Origin: Oscillospiraceae bacterium | GTDB lineage: Bacteria > Bacillota > Clostridia > Oscillospirales > Oscillospiraceae | Length of the DNA: 45,041 nt | Direction: 5' to 3' | NCBI GenBank assembly: GCA_910575265.1 | Contig: CAJTEA010000019.1 | Coordinates: 1-45,041, forward strand | Program-made: the position numbers and the translations under genes | The notes under the pieces: model-generated | What the model was told of the DNA's origin: nothing | What the model saw: the letters and a program-made list of their open reading frames with translations, nothing else | The model's database searches: none | Shown here: one piece after another, positions 1 through 9,700 of the stretch | Position numbering within the stretch: position 1 is the stretch's first letter | How the letters are laid out: the number at the start of each line of letters is the position of its first letter

Positions 1-10
1 CCTCCTTCCG

Positions 11-33
11 GGAAGGATGTAAGAAGTCACATT
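11..33 (-). repeat. 23-bp boundary repeat, copy 1 (inverted relative to copies 2 and 3)
   Basis: This copy begins GGAAGGATGTAAGAAGT on the plus strand and is an exact reverse complement of 1380-1402. Positions 3-9 and 11-17 also form a small palindrome around its edge. Copies 1 and 2 together flank the RepA-like ATPase gene as inverted repeats. Confidence 0.85.
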
Positions 34-316
34 GTCCCGTAGAAGCGGGCGGTATCTCCCATCCCTCCGTGCGTGTTTGGAACGGACGTGTTCAAGACCG
101 GGCGGGGTCAGGTACACAACATTTGCGCCCGCAAAAAGATACCGCCATGCTTTGTTCGCTCCCGCTCTCAAAGCATAGCGGTATCTGGCGGCGGCTGTGC
201 CGCTCGCCCCGGCTCGCGCCACAACCGCCGCAGGCGCAAGTGTTGTGTAACCCACTACACCTTGCAAGCAAGGTGGTGGGCCAGAGGGCTTCCCTCTGGA
301 CTCCCTGACCAACGTA
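34..316. other. Non-coding stretch with three hairpins downstream of the RepA-like gene
   Basis: No convincing gene is seen. Three inverted repeats stand out: 137-154 with 169-186 (18 bp, one mismatch, 14-nt loop), 251-263 with 270-280 (11 bp with a two-base bulge), and 281-288 with 292-299 (8 bp, 3-nt loop). They lie just 3' of the minus-strand ATPase gene, so one or more may end or protect its transcript. None has a strong T-run after it. Confidence 0.5.
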
Positions 317-1300
317 TTACAGACCGTCCCCATCCGGCATCGACCACAGCCACACAGCCCCGGCCTTGACGGAGCGGACGCCCAAAAGCTGCTTCGCCTT
401 TTTCGCCGTACTCTCCCCAACGCCCGCCGCCCTCAGCTTCTCCATGACCTCCCGCTGGGGCTTCGGCCCGTCCGAGAGAAGCTGACTTATTACCTCCTTG
501 GCCTGCCGCATTTGGGTGTCAGGCCGGCCCAGGCTGGCGAACACGTTGCCCAGCACTTCATCCGCTGTCCTGGCGGTTTCCTCAAGCCACTGGACAGCGC
601 CGCCACCTACTGAAAAGACGATGGCGCTGCCGGTAGGCCCCACGTTACACTTCACCTGGGCCATGATACGCTCGTCCGGGTGTTCCCGGTCTGTCCGGGC
701 CACCAGCAGGACGCTCCGGGCAGCGCCCACAATGTCCACGGAGCCGACGGCCCGGTTGATGGCCTTCTGCCCGATAGCCTTGTTCATGTGATGGACGATG
801 AGGACGGCGCACCGCTGTTCCCTGGCAATCTCAATAAGGGGGCGGAACTGCCGCCGCACCTCGTTGGCGGCGTTGATACCTGTTTCCTCCCCGATGTAAG
901 CGGAGAGGGGGTCGAGGACGACAAGCCTTGCGCCCGTCTGCCTGACGGCTTGTATCAGCCGTTCATCGGAAAAGGAGAGATACCGCTCCTTCTCGCTGAT
1001 GAACAGCAGGCGCTCCGGGTCGCCCCCGGCGCTGATGAACCGGGGGACGATGGTATCATCGGCGTCGTCCTCGCTGGATTGGTAGATGATGTTGATGGGG
1101 GGCTGGCCTGTGCCGTCCGTGAAGGGCATGGGCTGGCCCTGGCTCAGCATGGCGGCGAGGTTGAGGACAAAGGTGCTTTTGCCGTCCCCGGCGTCCCCCT
1201 GCACCACCGTGATCTTGCCAAAGGGGATGTAGGGATACCACAGCCATTCGATCTCCCGTACCTTGACCTCGCTGGCCTTTGTGATTTCGATTTCTGTCAT
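317..1300 (-). CDS. RepA-like AAA/RecA-fold ATPase of the ICE
   Basis: This 327-residue protein belongs to the RepA/DnaB-type RecA-fold ATPases (AAA_25-like) often found among ICE and plasmid replication genes. Such proteins act as hexameric helicases or helicase-loading ATPases. The Walker A motif GDAGDGKS lies near residue 36, followed by FVLNLA. The Walker B-like strand RLVVLDPLSAYIG lies near residue 130, and an IVHH motif (sensor-like) follows near residue 166. The C-terminal 80 residues look like a winged-helix domain (PQREVMEKLRAAGVGESTAKKA). The ATG at 1298-1300 has a good ribosome site, GAAGGAG. A terminator-like hairpin stands just upstream, and the gene is enclosed by inverted 23-bp repeats. 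Family assignment is confident; the replication role is inferred from relatives. Confidence 0.8.
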   Translation of the reverse strand: MTEIEITKASEVKVREIEWLWYPYIPFGKITVVQGDAGDGKSTFVLNLAAMLSQGQPMPFTDGTGQPPINIIYQSSEDDADDTIVPRFISAGGDPERLLFISEKERYLSFSDERLIQAVRQTGARLVVLDPLSAYIGEETGINAANEVRRQFRPLIEIAREQRCAVLIVHHMNKAIGQKAINRAVGSVDIVGAARSVLLVARTDREHPDERIMAQVKCNVGPTGSAIVFSVGGGAVQWLEETARTADEVLGNVFASLGRPDTQMRQAKEVISQLLSDGPKPQREVMEKLRAAGVGESTAKKAKQLLGVRSVKAGAVWLWSMPDGDGL

Positions 1301-1334
1301 GTGACCGCTCCTTCCATTGGTTTGATTATGGCAT

Positions 1335-1363
1335 AAAAATAGGGCTGGGAGTTACCCGGCCCT
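1335..1363 (-). terminator. Terminator-like hairpin in the leader of the RepA-like gene
   Basis: Arms 1341-1349 and 1355-1363 form a 9-bp stem (one G.U pair) with a 5-nt loop. On the minus strand it is followed by five T residues (1339-1335). It ends only about 35 nt before the start codon of the ATPase gene, so it could end upstream transcription or act as an attenuator. Confidence 0.65.
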
Positions 1364-1379
1364 ATGTACGCAACGATAT

Positions 1380-1402
1380 AATGTGACTTCTTACATCCTT
1401 CC
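1380..1402 (+). repeat. 23-bp boundary repeat, copy 2
   Basis: Exact reverse complement of 11-33, and in direct orientation with 3711-3733 (21 of 23 identical). Weaker similarity between copies 2 and 3 extends leftward to about 1368. Copies 2 and 3 bracket the 2.3-kb cargo segment. Confidence 0.85.
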
Positions 1403-1420
1403 TTTGTCGCCATAAGTATG

Positions 1421-1449
1421 TTGAGTTTTTTGGTGGACACTGGTATAAT
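1421..1449 (+). promoter_or_regulatory. Promoter of the cargo gene pair
   Basis: TTGAGT (1421-1426), a 17-nt spacer and TATAAT (1444-1449), preceded by TGG just before the -10 box. It lies 58 nt upstream of the start at 1507 and immediately inside boundary repeat copy 2, so the cargo appears to bring its own promoter. Confidence 0.75.
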
Positions 1450-1506
1450 GACGATGGTAAAACTAACCGATAAATCGCAGTTTATTTTATGGAGGTATCT
1501 ATCTAA

Positions 1507-2112
1507 ATGAACCTACTTTATGAAAAATATAAAAACTTGAAGATAGATGGTAGCTGGATTGGTTTAGAGGCTGGAGCGCAAACGCCGTATTTTTGTACTC
1601 CCATTGGAGCGGAAATCATTGGCTGGGATAATGGCATACACTACTGCTTTATTAAGGACTTTGGAGATATGGTGTTCTGCGTCAACCCAGAAACTTGCTG
1701 CGATTACAATGTCTATCCGATTGCCCGTAATTTTTGCGATTTCTTGGGACTGATACTCGCCACTGGTAACACAAACATTTTGCAACAGATTATTTGGTGG
1801 GATAAAAAAAGGTTTGAGGATTTTGTTAATAGTCCAGAAGAACAGGAATGGAGAGTTCGGCCCGAAGTGCAAGGTGCCTTGAGTACAATTCGCAAAAAGA
1901 TAGATGTGGCACCGATAGATACTCCGTTTGAATATGTCAAGGCAATTCAAAAAGATTTTGATTACAGTAAAATACAGTACAGCGATGAATATTATGAAGT
2001 GACTGGCATAGAGAACCCTAACGGAACAAACACGTCGGATAAACCTTTACTTGAATTCGAGCCTGTCATTATTAAAGTTATTAAAGCTTACAGAAAAAAT
2101 GATAAAGATTAA
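1507..2112 (+). CDS. SUKH/SMI1-like cargo protein (tentative)
   Basis: This 201-residue soluble protein has no signal peptide or membrane segment. The central part (ARNFCDFLGLILATGNTN, then IIWWDKKRFEDFV, near residues 74-108) resembles the helix region of SUKH/SMI1-KNR4-type proteins, many of which are immunity proteins against toxins. Its codon use is clearly more AT-rich than its neighbours, suggesting recent transfer from a low-GC donor. The ATG has an upstream GGAGG and a near-consensus promoter. A DUF1835-like gene follows 30 nt later in the same direction, so the two are probably co-transcribed. No matching toxin is seen in the window. The family call rests on recall of pattern, not on an alignment. 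Confidence 0.5.
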   Translation: MNLLYEKYKNLKIDGSWIGLEAGAQTPYFCTPIGAEIIGWDNGIHYCFIKDFGDMVFCVNPETCCDYNVYPIARNFCDFLGLILATGNTNILQQIIWWDKKRFEDFVNSPEEQEWRVRPEVQGALSTIRKKIDVAPIDTPFEYVKAIQKDFDYSKIQYSDEYYEVTGIENPNGTNTSDKPLLEFEPVIIKVIKAYRKNDKD

Positions 2113-2142
2113 CAACTTCTGATTTGAAATGGAGTTTTTACC

Positions 2143-3090
2143 ATGTTACAGATAGTTTTTTCCGACAGTGAATGTGGGACATTGAAGATGGCCACGCATT
2201 GGGGGCCGTCCAGTTGGGATGATGGAGTGATTGGAGTTATTTTCGGCGAGGGAGAGAAGGAACCCACGCAGGAAGAAAAAAACCAAGCTATAGCCCAATT
2301 CAAGGCCCAGAGGGAGAAAGAGAACCGTCGGGCGCGGCCTTTGGGCGGCAATCCTGGAGATGTGCTATGCCTGTCTGTTGGATTGGACATCGGCCCCATA
2401 AGTGGCCCTGATGTGGAGAAGGCCCGGTTTGATTTGCTTACCGCTTGGCTGGGGGGCGATTTCCCACTCCCAGATTGCGCCCCGGACGATTATGCCCAGC
2501 GGGATATGCTTTGGGAACAACGCCAGCGGGACAGAGAGCGGCTTTTAGAGGGCGGAAAACATGGCGAGGCTGTGCGTATTTGGTATAGCAATGCGCCTTA
2601 CTCCCTGTGCGGATTTTATGATGTGCTTTGGCAACTGCGGGACTGCGATTGTCCCGTGACCGCTTTGGAGATGCCCCGGTGGATGCCGCTGGAAGATAAT
2701 ACGGTGCAGTCCTGTTTGAACTGGGGGGAACTGTCTCCGGGGGACTGGGCGGCGTATCTGCCGCTGGAGCGGGAAATCCCTGAAAATGTCCGCAGAGCTA
2801 TCGCTATGGAGTGGTCACAGCTTCGAGAGGAAAATTCACCCCTGCGTGCTGTTGTCAATGGCCGTTTGCACAGTGTAGGGGAGGATTTCTACGATCCATT
2901 CATTCGTGCCCAAATCCCTGATGGAATTTTCCGGGTGGCTCATCTCATCGGTGATGTATTGGGGCGGTATCAATTGGGTATCGGCGACTGGTGGATTGCC
3001 AAGCGTATTCAAGCTATGGAAACCCAAGGGGAACTGATTACAGTGTCCAAGGGTGACGGCTTCTACCGAAATGAAGTGCGCAGGGCTTGA
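2143..3090 (+). CDS. DUF1835/DUF3658-domain protein
   Basis: A 315-residue soluble protein matching the DUF1835-DUF3658 architecture. The N-terminus MLQIVFSDSECGTLKMA is typical of DUF1835. The C-terminal half has the DUF3658 pattern of a W-x2-L-x3-N-x-PLRA-x2-NGRL core near residues 225-245, then EDFYDPFIR near 249 and LGRYQLGIGDWW near 273-284. The biochemical function of the family is unknown. It lies 30 nt after the SUKH-like gene on the same strand, within the segment bounded by direct repeats. Its base composition is closer to the rest of the element than that of its AT-rich partner, so the two may have different origins. The ATG follows an ATGGAG ribosome site. Confidence 0.7.
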   Translation: MLQIVFSDSECGTLKMATHWGPSSWDDGVIGVIFGEGEKEPTQEEKNQAIAQFKAQREKENRRARPLGGNPGDVLCLSVGLDIGPISGPDVEKARFDLLTAWLGGDFPLPDCAPDDYAQRDMLWEQRQRDRERLLEGGKHGEAVRIWYSNAPYSLCGFYDVLWQLRDCDCPVTALEMPRWMPLEDNTVQSCLNWGELSPGDWAAYLPLEREIPENVRRAIAMEWSQLREENSPLRAVVNGRLHSVGEDFYDPFIRAQIPDGIFRVAHLIGDVLGRYQLGIGDWWIAKRIQAMETQGELITVSKGDGFYRNEVRRA

Positions 3091-3139
3091 TGAAGGAAAT
3101 CCGCATTTGTTGGAGAAATGGGGATGTTTTATGCGGCCA

Positions 3140-3226
3140 CAAGCCTATTTGTCCCCGACACCCCGGCCCGCAAAGGGAAGTCGTCAAGCGGCGGTGTGCC
3201 GCACCACCTCACGGGAGTTTCACCCC
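3140..3226. ncRNA. Repeated structured element, copy A
   Basis: This stretch aligns end to end with 24,001-24,088 (same orientation). The first 28 nt are nearly identical (AAGCCTATTTGTCC, CGACACCCCGGCC), as is the last block (CACGGGA/CTTTCACCCC). Between them a stem at 3191-3195/3203-3207 is retained although its bases differ: pair 3193-3205 is G-C here and T-A in copy B, and pair 3195-3203 is T-A here and G-C in copy B. Two compensatory changes point to a selected secondary structure. Which strand is transcribed is unknown. Flanking bases 3091-3139 and 3227-3470 show no gene. Confidence 0.5.
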
Positions 3227-3470
3227 AACTGCCGTTCTGACAGAGCCGCCCCCATTGTGTGAAGCTGTGGCTGGGCGGGAGTACCATTGTCATTCCGACT
3301 GTCATCGCCATGCCGGTGGCAAACCGGCACTTGCAGGGGGTATTCTCGCTCGGCCCGGTAGGTCGGGGGTCATGGTGCACCCCGCTGCTGTGGCTCATGC
3401 TTTCGCACATCGGAACTGATGTACTTGACGAATGTGTGTCCAGTTGTCAAGGAGCGTTGAGGACATATCC

Positions 3471-3644
3471 CTCAACCCCCTACTACAACTTTCAAAGCCC
3501 AAAACCGACCCTTGAATTTTTGAAAATTGCATAAAGTTTTGGCGGGAGTTTTTGTAGACGGTAATCAGTCCTCTCAACCCCCTACCACAACTTTTGAAGC
3601 CCGAAACGGAACTTTTATTTTTTGAGAAATTGCACAAAGTTTTT
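3471..3644. repeat. Two diverged ~102-bp tandem units
   Basis: The block CTCAACCCCCTACTACAACT at 3471 recurs with small changes at 3573 and is followed in both units by CAAAG/GAAGCCC, then a T/A-rich tract and TTGCA-AAAGTTTT. A fragment of a third unit (CTCTCAAC) is seen near 3674. No open frame spans the units. They could be binding sites or relics of duplication. Confidence 0.65.
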
Positions 3645-3710
3645 AGATGGCATTTATACAAAACGGTTGCACCTCTCAACAGGCATTGAATCAAGATACC
3701 CCAACGACAC

Positions 3711-3733
3711 AAAGTAACTTCTTACATCCTTCC
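3711..3733 (+). repeat. 23-bp boundary repeat, copy 3
   Basis: 21 of 23 bases match 1380-1402 in direct orientation. The stop codon of the truncated helicase (TAA, minus strand) lies inside this repeat, so the repeat marks the junction where the normal 3' end of that gene was lost. Confidence 0.8.
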
Positions 3734-6700
3734 TTGAAAAAGCGGAGACACCCAGGCAGGTGCCTCCGCTTTGGTATGTGTCCGCAAAGTCCGTCCATCA
3801 TCACTGGGCCTCCACGGGCAATCCAAATGGTGAAGTGCAATCAATTTGTGCTGGACGTTGGTGCCCGCCCCCATCTTCTGCGTGGAGCCGATCAGCACCC
3901 GTATCTGGCCGGAGCGCACCTTGCCGAACAGCTCTTTTTTCTTGGCCTCTGTGTTAGCGGAATGGACGTAGGCTATTTCTTCAGCCGGTATGCCCTTGGC
4001 GATCAGTTTGTCGCACAGATCATCGTACAAGTTTTGAAACGACGCCATCTCAAAAGCGCCCGGTTCAGTTTCCGCCATTTCAATGGGCCGCTCCTTTCCG
4101 GGGGTAGACAGGTCGCAGAATATCATCTGTGCGGAACGCTGATCGGCTGTGCGCTGCCATATCTCAAACACGTTGTCGGCGCAGGCGTTGACTTTGCCGG
4201 TTTCGCTGTCGGGGAGCAGGGGGTTGGTGAGCCGCTGGTCAAGGGCCAGCTTGCGCCCATCGTTGGTGATAAGCAGCATATTGTCCTGGTCGCTCCTTAC
4301 CTCCCTGTTGCGTACCTTTTCAGCCCGTTCCGCCAGCGCCGCTACCATTTGCCTCTGTAATTCAGAAGGTTTCAGGGAGATCGTGTGATAGACGGCCTTG
4401 GGGACGGGAAGATTGAGCATATCCGCCGTCTGGATGTCCGCCACTTCCTTGAACATAGCCATCAGCTCCGGGAGGTTGTGAAACCTGGCAAACCTGGTCT
4501 TGGCCCGGTAGCCGGTGCCCTCCGGGGCCAGCTCTATGGCGGTGACGGTTTCCCCGAACGTGGACGCCCATGCGTCAAAGTGTAAAAGACCGTTGCGGCG
4601 CAGCGTTTCATACTGCAAATACTTCTGCATGGTGTAAAGTTCCACCATTGTGTTGCTGATGGGCGTACCTGTGGCGAAAATAACGCCCCGGCCCTCGGTC
4701 AGCTCGTCCAGATAGCGGCACTTCATATAGAGGTCGCTGGACTTCTGCGCCTCCGTCTGGCTGATGCCGCCCACATTCCGCATTTTGGAAAATGAGGCGA
4801 GGTTTTTATAATAATGGGCCTCGTCAATGAAAATGCGGTCAACGCCCAATTCCTCAAACGTGACCACATCATCTTTCCGGCTTTGGTCGTTCAGTCTTGC
4901 CAGCTTTTCCCGAATGTCTTTCCGGGTTTTCGCCAACTGCTTAACGGAGAAATTCTCCCCCTTCTGCTCTTTCAATTCTGCGATGCCCAGGGCGATCTCG
5001 TCCAACTGCTGTTCCAGCGTAAACCGCTGGCGCTCTATGCTCATGGGTATCTTCTCGAACTGGCTGTGCCCGATGATGATGGCGTCGTAGTCCCCGGTGG
5101 CGATACGGCCACAAAACCGCTTTCGATTTTTCGTTTCAAAGTCCTTTTTAGTCGCCACAAGGATGTTTGCGGAGGGATAGAGTTGCAAATACTCCGCCGC
5201 CCACTGCTCCGTCAGATGGTTGGGCACCACGAACAGGCTCTTTTGACACAGGCCCAGCCGCTTGCTCTCCTGCGCCGCCGCTGCCATTTCCCACGTTTTC
5301 CCGGCCCCCACCACATGGCCTAACAGGGTGTTGCCGCCGTAGAGGATGCGGGCGATGGCGTCCCGCTGGTGCTTGCGTAGCGTGATCTCCGGGTTCATGC
5401 CCACAAAACTGATGTGGCTGCCGTCGTACTCACGGGGCCGCAAGCTGTTGAATTGCACATTATAGAGCGTTGTCAGCCGTTCTCTCCGGACCGGGTCTTT
5501 CCATATCCAGTCCTGGAACGCCTGCTTGATAAGCTCCTGCTTGCCCTGGGCGATGGCGGTTTCTTTCTTGTTCAGCACAGCGATTTTCTTTCCGTCCCTG
5601 TCCTGAATATAGTCAAAAATCCGCACATCCCGCAGGTTCAGGGTGTCCTCGATGATCTTGTAGGCATTGACGCGGGTGGTGCCGTAGGTGCTGTTGGCCT
5701 TGACGTTCACCCGGTCAACACTTTTCCCCTCCACGTTCCAGGCCCCCGTGTATCGGGAGAAATGGACGTGAATTTTTTCCTGGCAGCTTGCGGACGTGTC
5801 CAGCAGTTCAAAAACAAACTGCTCCACCACATCCGGGGGGAGCCAGGTGGAGCCGAGGCGTACAGAAATCTCACTGGCGTTCAGATCTGTCGGCTGTACC
5901 TGTTCCAGCGCCTCCACGTTGACTTGAAACGCCGGGTCGGTTTCCGCCGCCCGTTTTGCGTCGGCCAGCTTCTCCCTCACGTTGCCGGAGAGGTATTCGT
6001 CGGCGGTCTGCCAGCCCTTGTACCAATCCACCGCGTCACCGTCAATATCAAAGGAGCCGGTGTTGGGGTCTTTGAAAATGACGCCTTTCAAGTCCTCCAC
6101 GACCTGGGGTATCTTGTCCCCGCCGCCCATCAGGGAGGCCATAAAGCCTAAATCCACACACGCCCTTTCAGCCAGTGACACGGCCAGGGCCTCGGATGCG
6201 GTGTCCACGCTGGTGACAACAGTTTTCTGCTTGATGGTGCGCTTGGTGAACATATCCGCCTTGCGGACAAAGTTGCGCTCGTCGTCCAGCACTTCCAGGG
6301 AGGCCAGCAGGAAATAGGCGCTGTCCATTCTGAACGCGATACTGTTGCCACGGGAGTTGATGCGTCCGTGCTTCTCCACATAGGCGTCATAGAGGGCGTT
6401 CAGCTTCTTTTGTTCGGCCTGAATATCTTCGGCGGGCCAGTCCTCGGTCTGATAGTCAATGAGCGTCCGCACACAGTCCCGGATTTCAATAAGGCCCTTG
6501 ATGCGGTTCGCCGCCGTCACCGACACCTCCACCGGGTTCATCCGGCTGTTCTCCCGGTAGTAGATTTCGCCGTCCACTATGGTATAGCTGAAATTCCGTA
6601 CATTCGGGTCGGCGGGGATGGATTTGTCCTCGCCCTCCGCCTCCGGGTCGTCCATCACATACTCGGTAATGGTGCCCTGGATATTCTGGATGGCGGCGGT

Positions 6701-9700
6701 GAGCTGTTCGCCCAGGTCTTGCCCCTCGCGGGGCAGGCAGGCGGTTTCCGGCCCGTGGGGGCCGCTGACCTCCCGCATTTCGCCCATCACCATTTCCGGG
6801 TGGTCGATGAAATACTGATTCATTTTCAGCCCGTTTTCATTGGTGTTCAGGTGTACCCAATCCGGCTCCCCGCTGGCAAGGGCCTCCCGCTTCTGCAAAA
6901 ACAGGATGTCGCTGGTCACTTCCGTACCAGCAGCGGCCTTAAAAGTATTGTTTGGCAAACGGATGGCCCCCAGCAGGTCGGCCCGCTGTGCGATATACTT
7001 TCGGACGTTGGGGTTCTCCTTGTCCATGGTGCCCTTGCTGGTGACAAAGGCGATAATGCCGCCCGGTCTGACCTTATCCAGCGTCCGGGCAAAGAAATAG
7101 TCATGAATAAGAAAATTGTGCTTGTCGTACCTCTTGTCAGATACCTTGAACGCCCCAAAGGGCACGTTGCCAATGGCGGCGTCAAAAAAGCTGTCCGGGA
7201 GTTCTGTTGTCTCAAATCCCTGGACAGCGATGGAGGATTTCTGATAGAGCTGCTGGGCGATGCGTCCGCTGATACCGTCCAGCTCTATGCCGTAGATTTT
7301 GGAGTCGGCCAGATCATCCGGGCGCATACCGATGAAGTTGCCGATGCCGCAGGACGGCTCCAACAGATTGCCGGTCTTGAAGCCCATGTTCTCCAATGCC
7401 TGATAAATGGAGCGGATGACCACGGGCGGGGTGTAAAAGGTGGTGAGGGTGGATTCCCTGGCGGCGGCGTACTCGTCCTCGTCCAGCAGGGCTTTCAGCT
7501 CGGCGTACTTGCTGTGCCGCTCGTCAAAGCAGTCGGCCAGCCCGCCCCAGCCCACATACTGCGCCAACACCGCCTGTTCCTCCGGGGTGGCAAACCGTTC
7601 CTCCCGTTCCAGCTTTTTCAGCAGACGGATGGCCCGGATATTGTTGTTAAAACGTGTCCCCGGCGTTCCCACGCCGATGGCGTCATCGGTGATATGGTAT
7701 TCATGCCGGCCTGCGTTGGGGATTTCGGGATGGAGGACAAAGGGGGACACCTTGGCTCTGCGCCGGGGCGCGGGCGGGGGCAGGGGCAGCGGTTTTTCCT
7801 CCTGTTCAGCCGGTTCCTGGGCCGGGGGTGTATCGGCGGCGATCTGCTCCACATCGGCCATGACCTGCTGAATAAAGGGGTCTGCGGCCAGCTTGTCCGC
7901 GTCAACCACATGGCCGTCTACGATACCGTTCTCCGCAAGGGCAGCACGGACAGCAGCGGGGTCTACGTCCGAAAAATCATCAGTTTCCTGCTTGGTCTTT
8001 TCCCTGGGTTGTGCGGGGAACGAGGAAATAACACGCTGGTTATCTTTCAGCGCCGCCACAACAACGGAAAAGCCCTTGCCGGTCAGCCGTTTTACATAGT
8101 CCTCCAACTTGTGGACAGGAAAACCGCACATGGACACACGGCCATATTCGGGAATATTGCGCTTGGTCAGGGTCAGATCAAGGGCTGTCGCCGCGTTCCA
8201 TGCGTCGTCACCCTCAACCCCTCCGTACAGCTCAAAGAAGTCACCCACCTGATACAGCAGCATACTGTCGGGGCTACGCTCCTTGATAGAGTTGTAGGCA
8301 TCCCAAAACCTCCCGCTGTCAGGCCCCGGCTGCGGGGTGGGGCCACTCTGCGCCGCTTCCACCTCCTTGCGGACGGCCTCTTGCAGAATGGGGACAATCT
8401 CACGGTATGCGTCATACTGGCTGAGAAAATCCAGCACACCGCCGTCGCCGTCCCCAATGTCCTGACGCTCGGTGAATGTCCGTCCATCGGGCATGACAAG
8501 GGTAAACTTCACCTTATCATAGCTCAAAAATGCGTTATATTCCGGGTCGTCAGCGTCGTACCATTTCTGCCACGTCCCGTATTTCGCCATAGCAGCCGCT
8601 TTTTTGGCAACATATTCATCGTCCGTCTGCTTCATCAGCCGGTCAAATTCGGAGAGGGAGTAGGCCGTCTTATCTTGGAATACGGTGTTCTCGCTCCACT
8701 CGCAGAAAATATAGGGCAGCTCACGGGGCGGATAGGTCGGCTCACCGGCTTCGGCGGGGGCCACGGCAGGTTCCCGCACCAGCGGCGGGGTAGAGAACAC
8801 GGGGGCGTCCTGGGTGGCGGAGATGGTCATGGTGGAAGTAGCGGCAAATTGTTCAATCCGTGCCCTCACATCCCCCGGCAGATTGTCCACATAGAATTTA
8901 ACGGTTCGGTCAGGAGAGATATGGGCGATGATTTTATAGTCACCATCTTCCAGCTCCAAGCTATTCCAGACCGTCACACCGTTGCCCAGGTGCCCAAAGC
9001 CCAGGTCATAGCCAGGGGTGTCAGGCTCCGCAGGTTCGGCGGCGGATGCCGCTTCCTCTACCACCTGAAGCAGACTGTTGTTCAGGGGGTTCTCCGCCAG
9101 AAGGCGGTCAAATTCCTCGCGGGGCAGCTCCTTGTTGATGATGGGAAACGCCGGGTCAAAGAGCCGGACTGTCTGACCGTCAAAGGCCAGCAGTTCATAC
9201 CCCTGCGTCCCCAGGTAGACTGTGGCCCCCAGGGTCAGCCGGTACTCCTTCGGCGGTGCCGGGGGCTGATTCAGCTCGTCATGCTCCGGCTCCGGCGCTG
9301 CGGCCAGGGGGCCGGGAACACTCTCTTGACGTTGATACTCCTGGTATTTCTCCTTTTCAGCCGGTGACAGATAGCGGCCCGCCTCCACAAGCTGCCCAAT
9401 GCGTTTCGCCGCCTTTTTCCACGTCAGCCTAATCTCGGCCTCTGGCTTGGACAGATCACCGATGGAGATTTTCACACCACTACGGTCAAACCATGCGCGT
9501 ATTTTCTTGTCTGTGGCAACCGTAAAATAAGTGGTCGATTTGTATTCTTCTTTGAGAAAAGATGTGTTTTCGGTGGAGCTATGAGCCGTTTGAAATTGCT
9601 CAAAAATACGAAATTTCCCATCGGCTATGCCGCTGCCATGCAGGAGAATAGCGTCAATGTCCTCCTGGGAGATAGCAAAAGCGGAGGACTGTTCATCCTC

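Noticed and set aside
3140-3226. Possible group II intron fragment
   Set aside because: The minus strand has a GGTGAAA-TCCCG block that recalls intron loops, but no domain V, no GTGYG start and no maturase gene were found, so I list it only as a structured repeat.
3471-3644. CRISPR-like array
   Set aside because: Only two diverged units of about 102 bp without short identical repeats, spacers or cas genes.
6368-9367. A 999-codon open frame on the plus strand
   Set aside because: It lies fully antisense to the methylase-helicase, its translation is rich in Gly, Val and His without domain sense, and such long antisense frames are usual in GC-rich genes.
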